NCBI RefSeq assembly: GCF_040796495.1
Contig: NZ_JBFNQN010000009.1
Coordinates: 184,448 to 248,447, forward strand
Direction of reading: 5' to 3'
Origin: Kineococcus endophyticus
GTDB lineage: Bacteria; Actinomycetota; Actinomycetes; Actinomycetales; Kineococcaceae
Length of the DNA: 64,000 nucleotides
Shown here: one piece after another, positions 50,566 through 59,289 of the stretch
How the letters are laid out: every line of letters begins with the position of its first letter
Numbering within the stretch: position 1 is the first letter of the stretch
Notes under the pieces: generated by a model
Databases searched by the model: none
Seen by the model: the letters and a program-made list of their open reading frames with translations, nothing else
Told to the model about the DNA's origin: nothing
Position numbers and translations under genes: made by a program

Positions 50566-50656
50566 TCCATCCAGAGCGGCCGAGAGACCTGGCTCGTCGA
50601 CGCCGCAGCAACCCCCTGAGCGATCAGGCGCGGGTGCTTCCGCCAGGACCGATGGG
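50566..50656 (+). ncRNA. S-box (SAM-I) riboswitch before the FAD protein / amino-acid importer operon
   Basis: P1 pairs CCATC (50567-50571) with GATGG (50651-50655). CAGAGCGGCCGAGAGACC, GCCGCAGCAACCCCC and CGGGTGCTTCCGCCAGGAC are the SAM-I core in order. The sequence is nearly the same as the copy at 41292-41380. The Shine-Dalgarno of a Cys leader peptide (GGGAG) overlaps the end of P1. Confidence 0.93.
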
Positions 50657-50663
50657 AGTCACC

Positions 50664-50756
50664 GTGACCGCACGCACCGCCGCCCGGCCCCCGCTCGTCC
50701 GCCGCCGGCACGTGGACCTCTGCCGTCTGAGCTCGGCGGTGTGCCCGGGGCGCTGA
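50664..50756 (+). CDS. Cysteine-containing leader peptide of the FAD/importer operon
   Basis: A 30-residue ORF from GTG 50664 to TGA 50756. Its C-terminal half RRRHVDLCRLSSAVCPGR matches the leader peptides annotated upstream of sulfur-assimilation genes across actinobacteria, with two TGC codons. The Shine-Dalgarno GGGAG, six bases upstream, lies on the 3' side of the riboswitch P1. Hairpins at 50763-50789 and a palindrome over the next ribosome site at 50811-50822 are candidates for the downstream control element. Confidence 0.85.
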   Translation: MTARTAARPPLVRRRHVDLCRLSSAVCPGR

Positions 50757-50762
50757 GCCCCC

Positions 50763-50789
50763 CGTCCGTCGCGGCTGCGCCCGCGGACG
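50763..50789 (+). terminator. Hairpin after the Cys leader peptide
   Basis: CGTCCG-tcg-CGG pairs with CCG-CGGACG to give 9 base pairs with a 3-base bulge, starting 7 bases after the leader stop. A second small hairpin (50797-50810) follows. It is a candidate attenuator or anti-attenuator. Confidence 0.4.
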
Positions 50790-50810
50790 CCACCTCGTGC
50801 CCTGCGGCAC

Positions 50811-50822
50811 CTCCCCGGGGAG
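50811..50822 (+). promoter_or_regulatory. Palindrome containing the ribosome site of the FAD gene
   Basis: CTCCCCGGGGAG is a perfect 12-base palindrome. Its right half is the Shine-Dalgarno of GTG 50828. Pairing of this segment with upstream RNA would hide the ribosome site. Confidence 0.4.
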
Positions 50823-50827
50823 CCCCC

Positions 50828-52798
50828 GTGTCCCGTCCCACCCGTGTCGGCATCGTCGGTGCCGGACCCCGCGTTCTCGTCCTGCTGCAACGCCTCTCCG
50901 CCCACGCCCACCACGCCGCCCGGGAGCTCGAGGTCCACGTCGTGGACCCCTTCGACTCCGGCGCCGGCCGCGTCTGGCGCCGGGTCCAGGACCCGCTGCT
51001 GTGGATGAACTCCCGCGCCGCCGACATCAGCGTCCTGCCGGACGCGTCCGTCACCGGCCTCACCCCGCCCGTCCTGCGCGGTCCCTCCCTCGCCGAGTGG
51101 GTCGCGGAGCACCGCGCCGACCTGCTCCGCGAGGCGGCGGGGAACCACGCGGCGCAGGCGGAGCTCCTGGACCACGGTCCGGCCTCCTTCACCTCCCGGC
51201 GCCTGGCCAGCCGGTACTTCGCCGACGCCTGGGACCGCACGGTGTCCGCCCTCCCGGCGGGGGTCCGGGTGCACCGGCACCACCGGACGGTGCTGGACCT
51301 CACCGACGACCCCGTCGACGGCGGCCAGGTGCTGCACCTGGACGGCGGACCCAGCACCGACGGGACCGGCGCGGACGAGACCCTCCCGGTGGACGTGGTG
51401 CTCCTCGCCCAGGGACACCTCGACGTCCGCCCGGGCCCCCGGGAACGCCGCACGGCCGGTTTCGCCCGGGCGCACGGCCTGGCCTACGTCCGTCCCGGGT
51501 ACACGAGCGAACAGGACCTGGACGTGCTGGCCCCCGGCGCGGACGTCGTCGTGGTGGGCATGGGCCTGGCCTTCGTCGACCTCGTGGTGCGCCTCACCGA
51601 GGGCCGCGGTGGACGGTTCGAGGAGCGGGCGGACGGCGGGCTGGACTACCGGCCCGGTGGCCGCGAACCGCGGTTGCACGTCGGGTCCCGGCGCGGGGTC
51701 CCCTACCGCTCCAAGATCGACTACCCCGTCCCGGCCGACCTCGGGCTCCCCCGGTACTACTCGGCGCGCACGGTGGACGCGGTCCACGGGAACGGCCTGC
51801 TGGACCTGCGCGCGGACCTCTGGCCGCTCATCGCACGCGAGATGGCGGGCGCCCACTACCGCGAGCTCTTCCGTTCCCACCCGGGCCGGACGACCGTTCC
51901 GGCCGCGGAGTTCGACGAGGCGTTCGGCCGGGCGGCGTGGGGTTCGGCCGAGCTCGACGAGTTCGTGGGGCGCGCCGTGCCGGACCCCGCGGACCGGTTC
52001 GACCTCGCGGACCTCGACCGCCCCCTCGACGGGTGGTGGGGGACGTCCGCCGAGGAGGTGCACGCCCGCGTCCTGGCGCACGTCGAGGGCGACCGGGCGC
52101 GGCGCAGCGACCCCCGGTCCTCCCCCGACGCCGCGGTGCTGGCGGCCGTCCTGTCCGCCTACGTCGTCACCGCCGGCCTGCACGCGGCGGGCCGCCTGAA
52201 CGCCCGGTCGACGGCCGTCGACCTCGACGGCTGGTGGCACGGGTTCTTCAGCTACGTCGCCAGCGGCCCTCCGCCGCAACGGCTCCGCCAGCTCGCGGCC
52301 CTGGCCCGCGCCGGCGTGGTCCGGTTCCTCGGGGCCGACGTCCACGTCGAGGCGGACCCGACCCCGGGGGTCGCCGCCTTCACGGCGGGTTCGGGCAGCG
52401 GCCCGCACGAGGTCCGCGCTCAGGGACTCGTCGAGGCCCGCCTGCCCGTGCCCGACCTCGAGTGGACGTCCGACGTCCTGCTGGGCCGGCTGCGCGACCG
52501 CGGCGAGGTCCGGGCCCACGAGATCGTCGACGACGGGTCGCGGTGGTCCAACGGCCGCCTCGTCGTGGACGCCACGGCCCGCCTCGTGGGTCGCGACGGG
52601 AAAGCCCACCCGCGGCGGTTCGCCACCGGCGCGTGGGTCTCCGGCGAGGCCTCGGCCGCCGCGTTCGCCCGCCCCGGCACCGACGCGGAACTGTTCCGCC
52701 GCGCCGACCGGCTCGCGGCCGAGCTCCTGCGGGCCGCCTCCGCGTCCTCCGGTCCGTCACCCGTTCCGCTGTCCACCCCGCAGGGAGACCGTCGATGA
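50828..52798 (+). CDS. FAD/NAD(P)-binding protein (YdhS/HpyO-like)
   Basis: A 656-residue flavoprotein. The N-terminal Rossmann motif is [18 protein letters not shown], then [33 protein letters not shown] and the second dinucleotide motif [21 protein letters not shown] near residue 240. This is the FAD-NAD(P)-binding (PF13454) family, whose biochemical role is mostly unknown. GTG 50828 follows GGGGAG. It is first in an operon with a three-part polar amino-acid importer (4-base overlap with the permease), under a SAM-I riboswitch and Cys leader. It may oxidise an imported sulfur compound or supply reduced flavin to the LLM pair (inference). Confidence 0.82.
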   Translation: MSRPTRVGIVGAGPRVLVLLQRLSAHAHHAARELEVHVVDPFDSGAGRVWRRVQDPLLWMNSRAADISVLPDASVTGLTPPVLRGPSLAEWVAEHRADLLREAAGNHAAQAELLDHGPASFTSRRLASRYFADAWDRTVSALPAGVRVHRHHRTVLDLTDDPVDGGQVLHLDGGPSTDGTGADETLPVDVVLLAQGHLDVRPGPRERRTAGFARAHGLAYVRPGYTSEQDLDVLAPGADVVVVGMGLAFVDLVVRLTEGRGGRFEERADGGLDYRPGGREPRLHVGSRRGVPYRSKIDYPVPADLGLPRYYSARTVDAVHGNGLLDLRADLWPLIAREMAGAHYRELFRSHPGRTTVPAAEFDEAFGRAAWGSAELDEFVGRAVPDPADRFDLADLDRPLDGWWGTSAEEVHARVLAHVEGDRARRSDPRSSPDAAVLAAVLSAYVVTAGLHAAGRLNARSTAVDLDGWWHGFFSYVASGPPPQRLRQLAALARAGVVRFLGADVHVEADPTPGVAAFTAGSGSGPHEVRAQGLVEARLPVPDLEWTSDVLLGRLRDRGEVRAHEIVDDGSRWSNGRLVVDATARLVGRDGKAHPRRFATGAWVSGEASAAAFARPGTDAELFRRADRLAAELLRAASASSGPSPVPLSTPQGDRR

Positions 52799-53766
52799 GC
52801 GACACCACCCGCACCGTCCCGGACGTCACCGCCGCCCCGGTGGTTCCGCGGTCCGCCCCCGCCCGACCGCTCACGGTGCTGCCGGCCCGCCACCCGTGGC
52901 GCTGGGTGGCCACGGCCGTCGTCGCGGTGCTCGCCGCGATGGCCGTCAACGCCCTCGTCACCAACCCCGCGTGGGAGTGGCCGACCGTCGGGCAGTTCCT
53001 CTTCTCGGCCACGATCCTGGAGTCGATGTGGCTCACGGTCCGGCTGACCCTCGTGGGCACCGCGATCGGCCTGGTCCTCGGCACCGTCCTGGCGCTCATG
53101 CGGATGTCGCACAACCCGCTGCTGAAGGCCGTCAGCTTCACCTACACCAGCGTCTTCCGCTCGGTCCCGCTGATCCTGCAGCTGCTGTTCTGGTACAACC
53201 TGGCGATCCTGTACGAGGTCATCGGGTTCGGCGTCCCGTTCGGCCCGCAGTTCTGGACGTTCCCGACCCAGAGCCTCATCGGGCCCCTGACGGCGGCGTT
53301 CCTCGGGCTCGGTCTGCACCAGGCCGCGTACTTCGCCGAGATCGTGCGGTCGGGTTTCCTCGCCGTCGACCCCGGCCAGCGGGAGGCGGCCGCGGCGCTG
53401 GGGATCCCCCAGGCCCGGCAGTTCTGGCGGATCCAGTTGCCGCAGGCGCTGCGCATCATCGTCCCGACCACCGGGAACGAGGTCATCGGCCTGCTCAAGG
53501 GGACCTCGGTCGTCTACGTCATGGCGCTGCCGGAGCTCTTCTACCAGGTGCAGGTCGTCTACAACCGCACCGGCCGGGTCATCCCGCTGCTGCTGGTCGC
53601 GGCCGTCTGGTACACGGTCCTCACCACCGTCCTGTCGGTGCTGCAGTGGCTCGTCGAACGCCACTACGGCCGGGGCAGTTCCCGCGCCGGCACCCCGCTG
53701 CCGTTCCTGACCCTCCTCCGCACCGCGCGTGCGGGCCGCGCCCGACGCCACGGAGATGCCCGATGA
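52795..53766 (+). CDS. Polar amino-acid ABC importer, permease
   Basis: A 323-residue permease with a 30-residue polar N-terminus. [20 protein letters not shown] and [17 protein letters not shown] are typical of HisM/GlnP-type permeases; the EAA loop reads [20 protein letters not shown]. Its ATG overlaps the FAD gene stop, and its stop overlaps the ATPase ATG. The family imports single amino acids such as cystine or glutamine; the SAM riboswitch context favours a sulfur amino acid (inference). Confidence 0.93.
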   Translation: MSDTTRTVPDVTAAPVVPRSAPARPLTVLPARHPWRWVATAVVAVLAAMAVNALVTNPAWEWPTVGQFLFSATILESMWLTVRLTLVGTAIGLVLGTVLALMRMSHNPLLKAVSFTYTSVFRSVPLILQLLFWYNLAILYEVIGFGVPFGPQFWTFPTQSLIGPLTAAFLGLGLHQAAYFAEIVRSGFLAVDPGQREAAAALGIPQARQFWRIQLPQALRIIVPTTGNEVIGLLKGTSVVYVMALPELFYQVQVVYNRTGRVIPLLLVAAVWYTVLTTVLSVLQWLVERHYGRGSSRAGTPLPFLTLLRTARAGRARRHGDAR

Positions 53767-54566
53767 GCCCCACGCTCGCCACGACGCCGGGCCCTGCCGC
53801 CACGGCCGCGCCCGTCGTGCACCTCGCCGGTGTCCACAAGAGGTTCGGGGCGCTGGAGGTCCTGCGCGGGATCGACCTGTCCGTCGCCGCCGGCACGGTC
53901 ACCGTGGTGCTCGGCGCGTCCGGTTCGGGCAAGTCGACGTTACTGCGGACCATCAACCACCTCGAGAAGGTCGACGCGGGCCTGGTCGAGGTGAACGGCG
54001 ACCTCATCGGCTACCGGCGGGCGGGCCGGCACCTGCGCGAACTGCACGAGCGGGAGGTCCTGCGCCAGCGCTCCCGCATCGGCTTCGTGTTCCAGCACTT
54101 CAACCTGTTCCCGCACCTCACCGTCCTCGAGAACGTCGTCGAGGCCCCCGTCTCAGCGCAGAGGCGCCGACGGACCGAGGTGGAGGTGGAGGCGCGGGCG
54201 CTGCTGGAACGGGTCGGCCTGCTGGACAAGGCCGACGAGTACCCCCGCCGGCTGTCCGGTGGTCAGCAGCAGCGGGTCGCGATCGCCCGCGCGCTCGCCC
54301 TGCGCCCCTCGCTCGTCCTCTTCGACGAACCCACCTCCGCCCTGGACCCCGAACTCGTCGGGGAGGTGCTGGACGTCATCCGCGACCTGGCCGCCGCCGG
54401 GACGACGATGGTCGTCGTCACCCACGAGATCGGTTTCGCCCGCGAGGTGGCCGACCGCGTGCTCTTCCTGCACGAGGGCGTCGTCCTGGAGGAGGGCAGT
54501 CCCGCCGAGGTGTTCGACCACCCCCGGCACGACCGCACCCGGGCGTTCCTGGCCAAGGTGCTCTGA
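53763..54566 (+). CDS. Polar amino-acid ABC importer, ATPase
   Basis: A 267-residue ATPase. Walker A is [12 protein letters not shown], the Q-loop is [19 protein letters not shown], the signature is [15 protein letters not shown], Walker B is [14 protein letters not shown] and the switch is [16 protein letters not shown]. All are intact and of the HisP/GlnQ type. It is coupled to the permease upstream. The binding protein follows after 84 bases containing a small hairpin. Confidence 0.95.
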   Translation: MSPTLATTPGPAATAAPVVHLAGVHKRFGALEVLRGIDLSVAAGTVTVVLGASGSGKSTLLRTINHLEKVDAGLVEVNGDLIGYRRAGRHLRELHEREVLRQRSRIGFVFQHFNLFPHLTVLENVVEAPVSAQRRRRTEVEVEARALLERVGLLDKADEYPRRLSGGQQQRVAIARALALRPSLVLFDEPTSALDPELVGEVLDVIRDLAAAGTTMVVVTHEIGFAREVADRVLFLHEGVVLEEGSPAEVFDHPRHDRTRAFLAKVL

Positions 54567-54584
54567 CCCACGCACCGTCCCACC

Positions 54585-54604
54585 GGTCCGGCGCCCGCCG
54601 GACC
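54585..54604 (+). terminator. Intra-operon hairpin
   Basis: GGTCCGGC-GCCC-GCCGGACC is a perfect 8-base stem with a 4-base loop, between the ATPase and binding-protein genes. It could act as a processing or partial termination site that adjusts the ratio of binding protein to membrane parts. Confidence 0.4.
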
Positions 54605-54650
54605 GCCCTGCCGGCCTGCCCACCGGGCGGCCTGACCCGAGGAGAACACC

Positions 54651-55625
54651 GTGATCAGCCGTCGTACCTGGCTCCTGTCGCTGGCCGCCACCCCGCTGGC
54701 CGTGTCCGCGTGCGCCACCGGCACCGCCGACCCCGCCGCCGCACCCGCGGCCGCACCGTCGGGCGCGGCCGGGGGCGTCGACACCAGCCCCGCCCAGACG
54801 GGACGGGTGACCGCCCAGGCCGTCCCGGAGATCGCGGCCACGGTGCCCCAGGCGGTCCGGGACCGTGGGACCCTCGTCATCGGCACGACCGGCAACGGGG
54901 CCCCTCCGCTGAGCTTCAAGGCGGACGACGACAAGACCGTCATCGGGATCGAACCCGACATCGCCCTGCTCGTCGCCGGGGTGCTCGGGCTGGAGCCCGA
55001 CGTGCGGGCGACCAGCTGGGAGAACCTCTTCCTCTCGGTCGACTCCGGCCAGTTCGACGTGGGGTTCTCCAACATCACCGTCACCGAGGAGCGCAAGGAG
55101 AAGTACGACTTCGCCTCCTACCGCGTCGACACGCTGGCGTGGGAGGTCGCGAAGGACTCCGAGATCTCGACGATCGCCGGCCCGGCGGGCGTCGCGGGCC
55201 TCACGGTGTCGGTCGGCTCCGGCACGAACCAGGAGAAGGTGCTGCTGGACTGGAACCGGCAGAACGAGGCCGCCGGCCGCGAGCCCGCCGCCATCCAGTA
55301 CTACCAGCAGGCCTCCGACACCTACCTCGCGCTGAAGTCCGGGCGCATCCAGGCGAACTTCGGCCCGAACCCCACCGCCGCCTACCACGCCCTCGTCGCC
55401 GGCGACACGAAGATCGTCGGCACCGTCCCCGGCGGCGGCACGATCCAGGCGGACATCGCCGCGATGACGAAGAAGGACGACGGCCTCGTCCAGGCGCTCG
55501 CCGCCGCGCTGGACCACCTCATCGCCGGCGGGCAGTACGCGGCGACGCTGAAGCGCTGGAACCTCGCGAACGAGGCCGTGCCGCAGTCCCAGGTGAACCC
55601 GCCGGGGCTGCCCAAGACCGCCTGA
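54651..55625 (+). CDS. Polar amino-acid ABC importer, binding lipoprotein
   Basis: A 324-residue lipoprotein with twin Arg (SRRTWLLSLAATPLAVSAC, Cys21). After an Ala/Pro linker, the family-3 binding domain begins RDRGTLVIGTTGNGAPPLSF, with IGIEPDIALLVAGVLG, FDVGFSNITVTEERKEKYDF and GLTVSVGSGTNQEKVL typical of amino-acid binding proteins. GTG 54651 has GAGGAG upstream. It is the last gene of the riboswitch operon. The substrate is not readable, but Bacillus YxeM/TcyJ-like binding proteins for S-substituted cysteines belong to this family. Confidence 0.92.
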   Translation: MISRRTWLLSLAATPLAVSACATGTADPAAAPAAAPSGAAGGVDTSPAQTGRVTAQAVPEIAATVPQAVRDRGTLVIGTTGNGAPPLSFKADDDKTVIGIEPDIALLVAGVLGLEPDVRATSWENLFLSVDSGQFDVGFSNITVTEERKEKYDFASYRVDTLAWEVAKDSEISTIAGPAGVAGLTVSVGSGTNQEKVLLDWNRQNEAAGREPAAIQYYQQASDTYLALKSGRIQANFGPNPTAAYHALVAGDTKIVGTVPGGGTIQADIAAMTKKDDGLVQALAAALDHLIAGGQYAATLKRWNLANEAVPQSQVNPPGLPKTA

Positions 55626-55637
55626 GCGCGGGGCGGT

Positions 55638-56771
55638 TCACCCGACCGCCAGCAGCGCCGCCCCCAGCGACACCGCGGTCACGGCAGCGCCGAGCACGAG
55701 ACCCCGCCGCGTCGAGGCGACGAACCGGCTGCGCCGCAGCGGGTCCTCGACGAGGACGGTCATCAGGAACGCCAGCCCGCCGGCGAGGAGCTCGACGGCG
55801 AGGAGGAACGGCCACCGGTCGAGCGAGGGGAACAGCGTGACCGCGAAGAACGTCGCCGGGACGTGCCACAGGTACCAGGTGTAGGAGATGCGACCGCAGA
55901 ACCGGACCGGCCGCCACACGAGGAGGCGGCCGGGGCCGGAGGCCGGGTCGCTCGCCCCCGCACCGATGAGCAGGGCAGCGGCCAGGGTCGGCACCAGGGC
56001 GGCCCAGCCGGGGTAGTCCACCCAGCCCGCCCAGACGACCGCCGAGGCGAGGACCCCCGCGGCGGCCCAGCGGACCCGGGAGGTCAGCCCCGGGTGGACG
56101 GCGGTGAACCCGGCGACGCGGGGCGCCAGGAGGGCCAGGGCGGCCCCGAGGCCGAACTGCCACATCCGCGTCCCCGTCCCGAGGTAGGCGAGCAGTTCGT
56201 GCCCCGGGGTGAGGAGCACGCTCGCCCCGTACGACGCCGCGCTGAGGAGCCCCAGCGCCACGAGCGGGCGCCGCCGCGCGAGGAGGAGCAGCACGGGCCA
56301 CACGAGGTAGAACTGCTCCTCCACCGCGAGGGACCAGTAGTGCGTCAGCGGGACGTGCAGGTCGCCCGCGGACAGCAACCACCAGTTCGCCGCCTGCAGC
56401 GCCGACGCGACGGCGGCCCGCCCCGTCCCGGCCTGGAGGGCGGGGGCCAGCAGCGCCGTCCCGGCCAGCGTCAGCACGAGGACCACCCCCGCGCTCGGCA
56501 GGATGCGCCGGGCCCGCCGGGCGTAGAACGCGGGCAGGTCGACACGGCCGGTGGTGCCCAGTTCCCGCACCAGCAGGCCGGTGATGAGGAACCCCGAGAT
56601 GACGAAGAACACGTCGACACCGACGTTCCCGCCGCGGGCGAAGGGCACCCCGGCGTGGAAGAGGAGCACGCACCCGAGCGCGACGGCCCGCAGCCCCTCG
56701 ACGTCGGGCCGGAAGGCCGGGCGCGCGGCCGGGAGGGGGACGGCGACGGAGGGGACCCGGATGACTGCCAC
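55638..56771 (-). CDS. Acyltransferase-3 (OafA/YrhL-like) membrane protein
   Basis: A 377-residue protein with about 10 membrane spans. RPDVEGLRAVALGCVLLFHA with the catalytic His, NVGVDVFFVISGFLIT, FYARRARRILPS and HYWSLAVEEQFYLVWPVLL are the family landmarks. These enzymes O-acylate sugars of the envelope. There is no SGNH tail. The start is uncertain (GTG 56771 chosen; ribosome site weak). It is convergent with the amino-acid importer, whose stop is 12 bases away. Confidence 0.85.
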   Translation of the reverse strand: MAVIRVPSVAVPLPAARPAFRPDVEGLRAVALGCVLLFHAGVPFARGGNVGVDVFFVISGFLITGLLVRELGTTGRVDLPAFYARRARRILPSAGVVLVLTLAGTALLAPALQAGTGRAAVASALQAANWWLLSAGDLHVPLTHYWSLAVEEQFYLVWPVLLLLARRRPLVALGLLSAASYGASVLLTPGHELLAYLGTGTRMWQFGLGAALALLAPRVAGFTAVHPGLTSRVRWAAAGVLASAVVWAGWVDYPGWAALVPTLAAALLIGAGASDPASGPGRLLVWRPVRFCGRISYTWYLWHVPATFFAVTLFPSLDRWPFLLAVELLAGGLAFLMTVLVEDPLRRSRFVASTRRGLVLGAAVTAVSLGAALLAVG

Positions 56772-56842
56772 GTGGGCAGCCTGACCGGACGCCGCTTGGA
56801 GCCCGCTGAGGAACTGCTCCGTCCGGGTGAGGCCCGACGGCG

Positions 56843-57556
56843 CTAGACGGACCGGCCGACGAGGTGCCCGATCCCGTACGTGACGGCCATCGCCACCGCG
56901 CCGCCCAGCACGGTCCGCACCGTGGCCCGGCGGTGGCCCGCCCCGCCGAGGTGCGCGCTCACCGCCCCGGTGAGCGCGAGCGCGAGGACGACCGCGACGA
57001 AGCACGCGGCCACCCGGACGCCCACCGGCAGCAGGACGATCGTCAGCAGCGGGACGAGGGCCCCCACGGTGAAGGAGACCGCCGACGCCCAGGCCGCCTG
57101 CCAGGGGCTGACGACCTCGTCGGGATCGATGCCGAGCTCGGCGTCGGCGTGCGCCCGCAGGGCGTCCCCGGCCGTCAGCTCGGCGGCCACCTGGCGCGCC
57201 AGGGGTTCGGACAGGCCCTTGGCGACGTAGATCCGCGCGAGTTCCTCGAGTTCGGCCTCCGGCATCTCGGCCAGCTCGCGGCGTTCGGTGTCCAGGAGGG
57301 CGCGCTGGGTGTCACGCTGGGTGGACACGGAGACGTACTCGCCGGCCGCCATCGACAGGGCGCCGGCGACGAGCCCGGCCACGCCGGCCGTCAGCAGCAC
57401 GGACCGGTCCGCCGTCGCCCCGGCGACCCCGACGACGAGGCCGGCGACCGACACGATCCCGTCGTTGGCGCCCAGCACGGCCGCGCGCAGCCAGTTCAGC
57501 CGCGAGCCCACCTCGCCCTGGTGCAGCGCCGGCTCTCCCGGGTGCGACACGGCCAC
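56843..57556 (-). CDS. VIT1/CCC1-family metal transporter
   Basis: A 237-residue membrane protein with five spans. SRLNWLRAAVLGANDGIVSV opens the first span; LSMAAGEYVSVSTQRDTQRA and the cytosolic Glu-rich helices (ELAEMPEAELEELARIY) form the metal-binding domain known in VIT1. The family moves Fe2+ or Mn2+ out of the cytosol. GTG 57556 follows GAGAGGAG. There is no clear operon partner; the acyltransferase follows after 71 bases on the same strand. Confidence 0.9.
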   Translation of the reverse strand: MAVSHPGEPALHQGEVGSRLNWLRAAVLGANDGIVSVAGLVVGVAGATADRSVLLTAGVAGLVAGALSMAAGEYVSVSTQRDTQRALLDTERRELAEMPEAELEELARIYVAKGLSEPLARQVAAELTAGDALRAHADAELGIDPDEVVSPWQAAWASAVSFTVGALVPLLTIVLLPVGVRVAACFVAVVLALALTGAVSAHLGGAGHRRATVRTVLGGAVAMAVTYGIGHLVGRSV

Positions 57557-57684
57557 GACCGCTCCTCTCTCCCCCGACCCCGAGCCGGGAAGGTGTGCCT
57601 GTCCTCAGCGGTCCGTTGCCCTGCAACGCCTTCCGCGCCGGACCACTGTCGCACCGCGGACGCGTCGCCGCACCGCCGGGACGC

Positions 57685-59166
57685 TCAGGGGGTGTGCGCG
57701 TCGAGGAAGCGGTAGACCTCCGTGTCGTCGACCCCCGGGTAGGTCCCCGGCGGCAGGGCGGCCAGCAGGTGCGAGTGCGCCCGCGCGGACGGCCGGGCGT
57801 GGGCGGCCCACCGCCGCGCCAGGTCCGCCGGCGGCACCCGGCAGCAGGTGGGGTCCGGGCAGTGCGACCGGGCCCGTTCGGTGCTCTCGCGCCCGCGGAA
57901 CCACTTCACGTGGGCGAAGGGCACGCCGACGCTCACGCTGAACCGGCCGGGGGCGCCGGCGGGGTCCGGGTCCCCCGCGGGGTCCACCGAGGACGTGCAC
58001 CAGTACGTCCCGCTCGGGGTGTCGGTGTACTGGTGGTACGGGACCCCGGCCGGGCGGTCGAACACGGTCCGCGCCGTCCAGTTCCGGCACACCGGCTGCC
58101 CCTCGATCGCGCCCGTCGCGTCGACCGGGAACAGCACCCCGTCGTTCTCGTACGCCTTGGAGATCGTGCCCGACTCGTGGACGCGCATGAAGTGCACCGG
58201 CAGCCCGAGGTCGTGGGTGGCGACGTTCGTGAACCGGTGGGCCGCCGTCTCGTAGGAGACGTTGAAGGCGTCGCGGACGTCCTCGACGGCGATGTCGCGC
58301 GCGGCCTTGGCCGCCTGCAGCTGGCGGACGACCTCGCGGCGCGGGACGAGCAGCGCCGCGGAGAAGCAGTTCACCTCCACGCGCTGGCGCAGGAACTCCG
58401 GGTACCCCGCGGGCTCCCCGTGGCCGAGGACGAGGTGCCCCAACGCCTGCAGCGCCACGGCCCGACGCCGGGCCCCGCCCGCCACCCGGTCCTGGGACCG
58501 CAGGTAGATGACGTGGTGACGGGTGTCGGTCACCGAGCGGGAGGAGTGCGGCAGGTCGTCGACGGGCACGAACCGGTACCCCAGGTGGGCCGCGAGGGCG
58601 TCGACGTGCCGTTCCGACAACGGGCCGCCCGCGTAGCCGACGGCGTCGAGCAGTCCCGCCGCCGCGTCCTCCACGTCGCCGAACCAGTTGCCCTGCGCGC
58701 GCATCGTGCGGCGCAGTTCGACGTTCGCCTCGCGCGCCTGCTCCGGTGTCGCGGCGCGCTCGTGCGCCCGGCGGACGAGTTCGTCGTGCAACCCGACGAC
58801 GGCCTCGAGGAGTTCCAGCTGGGCGCGCTTGCCCGGACGGACCGTGGGCAGGCCCAGCGCGGCGTAGAGCGGCGAGCGCTGGGCGTGCTCCAGGCGGATC
58901 TCCAGCGCCGCCCGCCGGCTCGGGGGTTCCGGCGCCAGCAGGTCGGCGAGCGGGACACCGAGTTCCCGCGCCAGCGCCGTCAGCAGCGACAACTTGGGCT
59001 CGCGCCGGCCGTTCTCCAGCAACGACAGGCGTGACGCCGAACTGCCCACCGCGGACGCGACGTCGTCCAGCGTGCGACCACGGGCCGTGCGCAGGTGCCG
59101 CACCCGCCGCCCCAGCGTCACCAGGTCCCCGACCCCACCGACCGCACCGACCACCTCGTCCGCCAT
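57685..59166 (-). CDS. ramB: RamB-like regulator of acetate/glyoxylate metabolism
   Basis: A 493-residue regulator. An XRE-type HTH at residues 15-75 ([39 protein letters not shown]) is followed by an ImmA/IrrE-like region ([37 protein letters not shown]) in which the usual HExxH Glu is missing, and a C-terminal domain with Cys residues (SHCPDPTCC). This architecture is RamB of corynebacteria and mycobacteria, which represses or activates aceA and aceB. It is divergent from isocitrate lyase, with a perfect 18-base palindrome between the two starts. Confidence 0.88.
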   Translation of the reverse strand: MADEVVGAVGGVGDLVTLGRRVRHLRTARGRTLDDVASAVGSSASRLSLLENGRREPKLSLLTALARELGVPLADLLAPEPPSRRAALEIRLEHAQRSPLYAALGLPTVRPGKRAQLELLEAVVGLHDELVRRAHERAATPEQAREANVELRRTMRAQGNWFGDVEDAAAGLLDAVGYAGGPLSERHVDALAAHLGYRFVPVDDLPHSSRSVTDTRHHVIYLRSQDRVAGGARRRAVALQALGHLVLGHGEPAGYPEFLRQRVEVNCFSAALLVPRREVVRQLQAAKAARDIAVEDVRDAFNVSYETAAHRFTNVATHDLGLPVHFMRVHESGTISKAYENDGVLFPVDATGAIEGQPVCRNWTARTVFDRPAGVPYHQYTDTPSGTYWCTSSVDPAGDPDPAGAPGRFSVSVGVPFAHVKWFRGRESTERARSHCPDPTCCRVPPADLARRWAAHARPSARAHSHLLAALPPGTYPGVDDTEVYRFLDAHTP

Positions 59167-59181
59167 GCCTGCACGTTAGGG

Positions 59182-59199
59182 CAAGAACCGCGGTTCTTG
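59182..59199. promoter_or_regulatory. Palindromic operator between ramB and aceA
   Basis: CAAGAACCG-CGGTTCTTG is a perfect 18-base palindrome, 15 bases before the RamB-like start and 90 before aceA. A TTGACA overlapping its right end (59197-59202) could be a -35. It is probably the RamB site, giving autoregulation and control of the glyoxylate shunt, though it does not match the corynebacterial RamB consensus as I know it. Confidence 0.65.
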
Positions 59200-59289
59200 A
59201 CAGGGATCGAGGGGTTCTGGACCGGCAAGGACCGGCCAAGCTCGCTGCACGAACCCCTCCAGAGGGTCCCGACGACCAGGGAGCACCCC

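Noticed and set aside
35471..55625. Secondary-metabolite (siderophore or NRPS) cluster
   Set aside because: The FAD protein and ATP-grasp ligase could suggest this, but there are no carrier, condensation or adenylation domains. The riboswitches and met genes point to sulfur metabolism.
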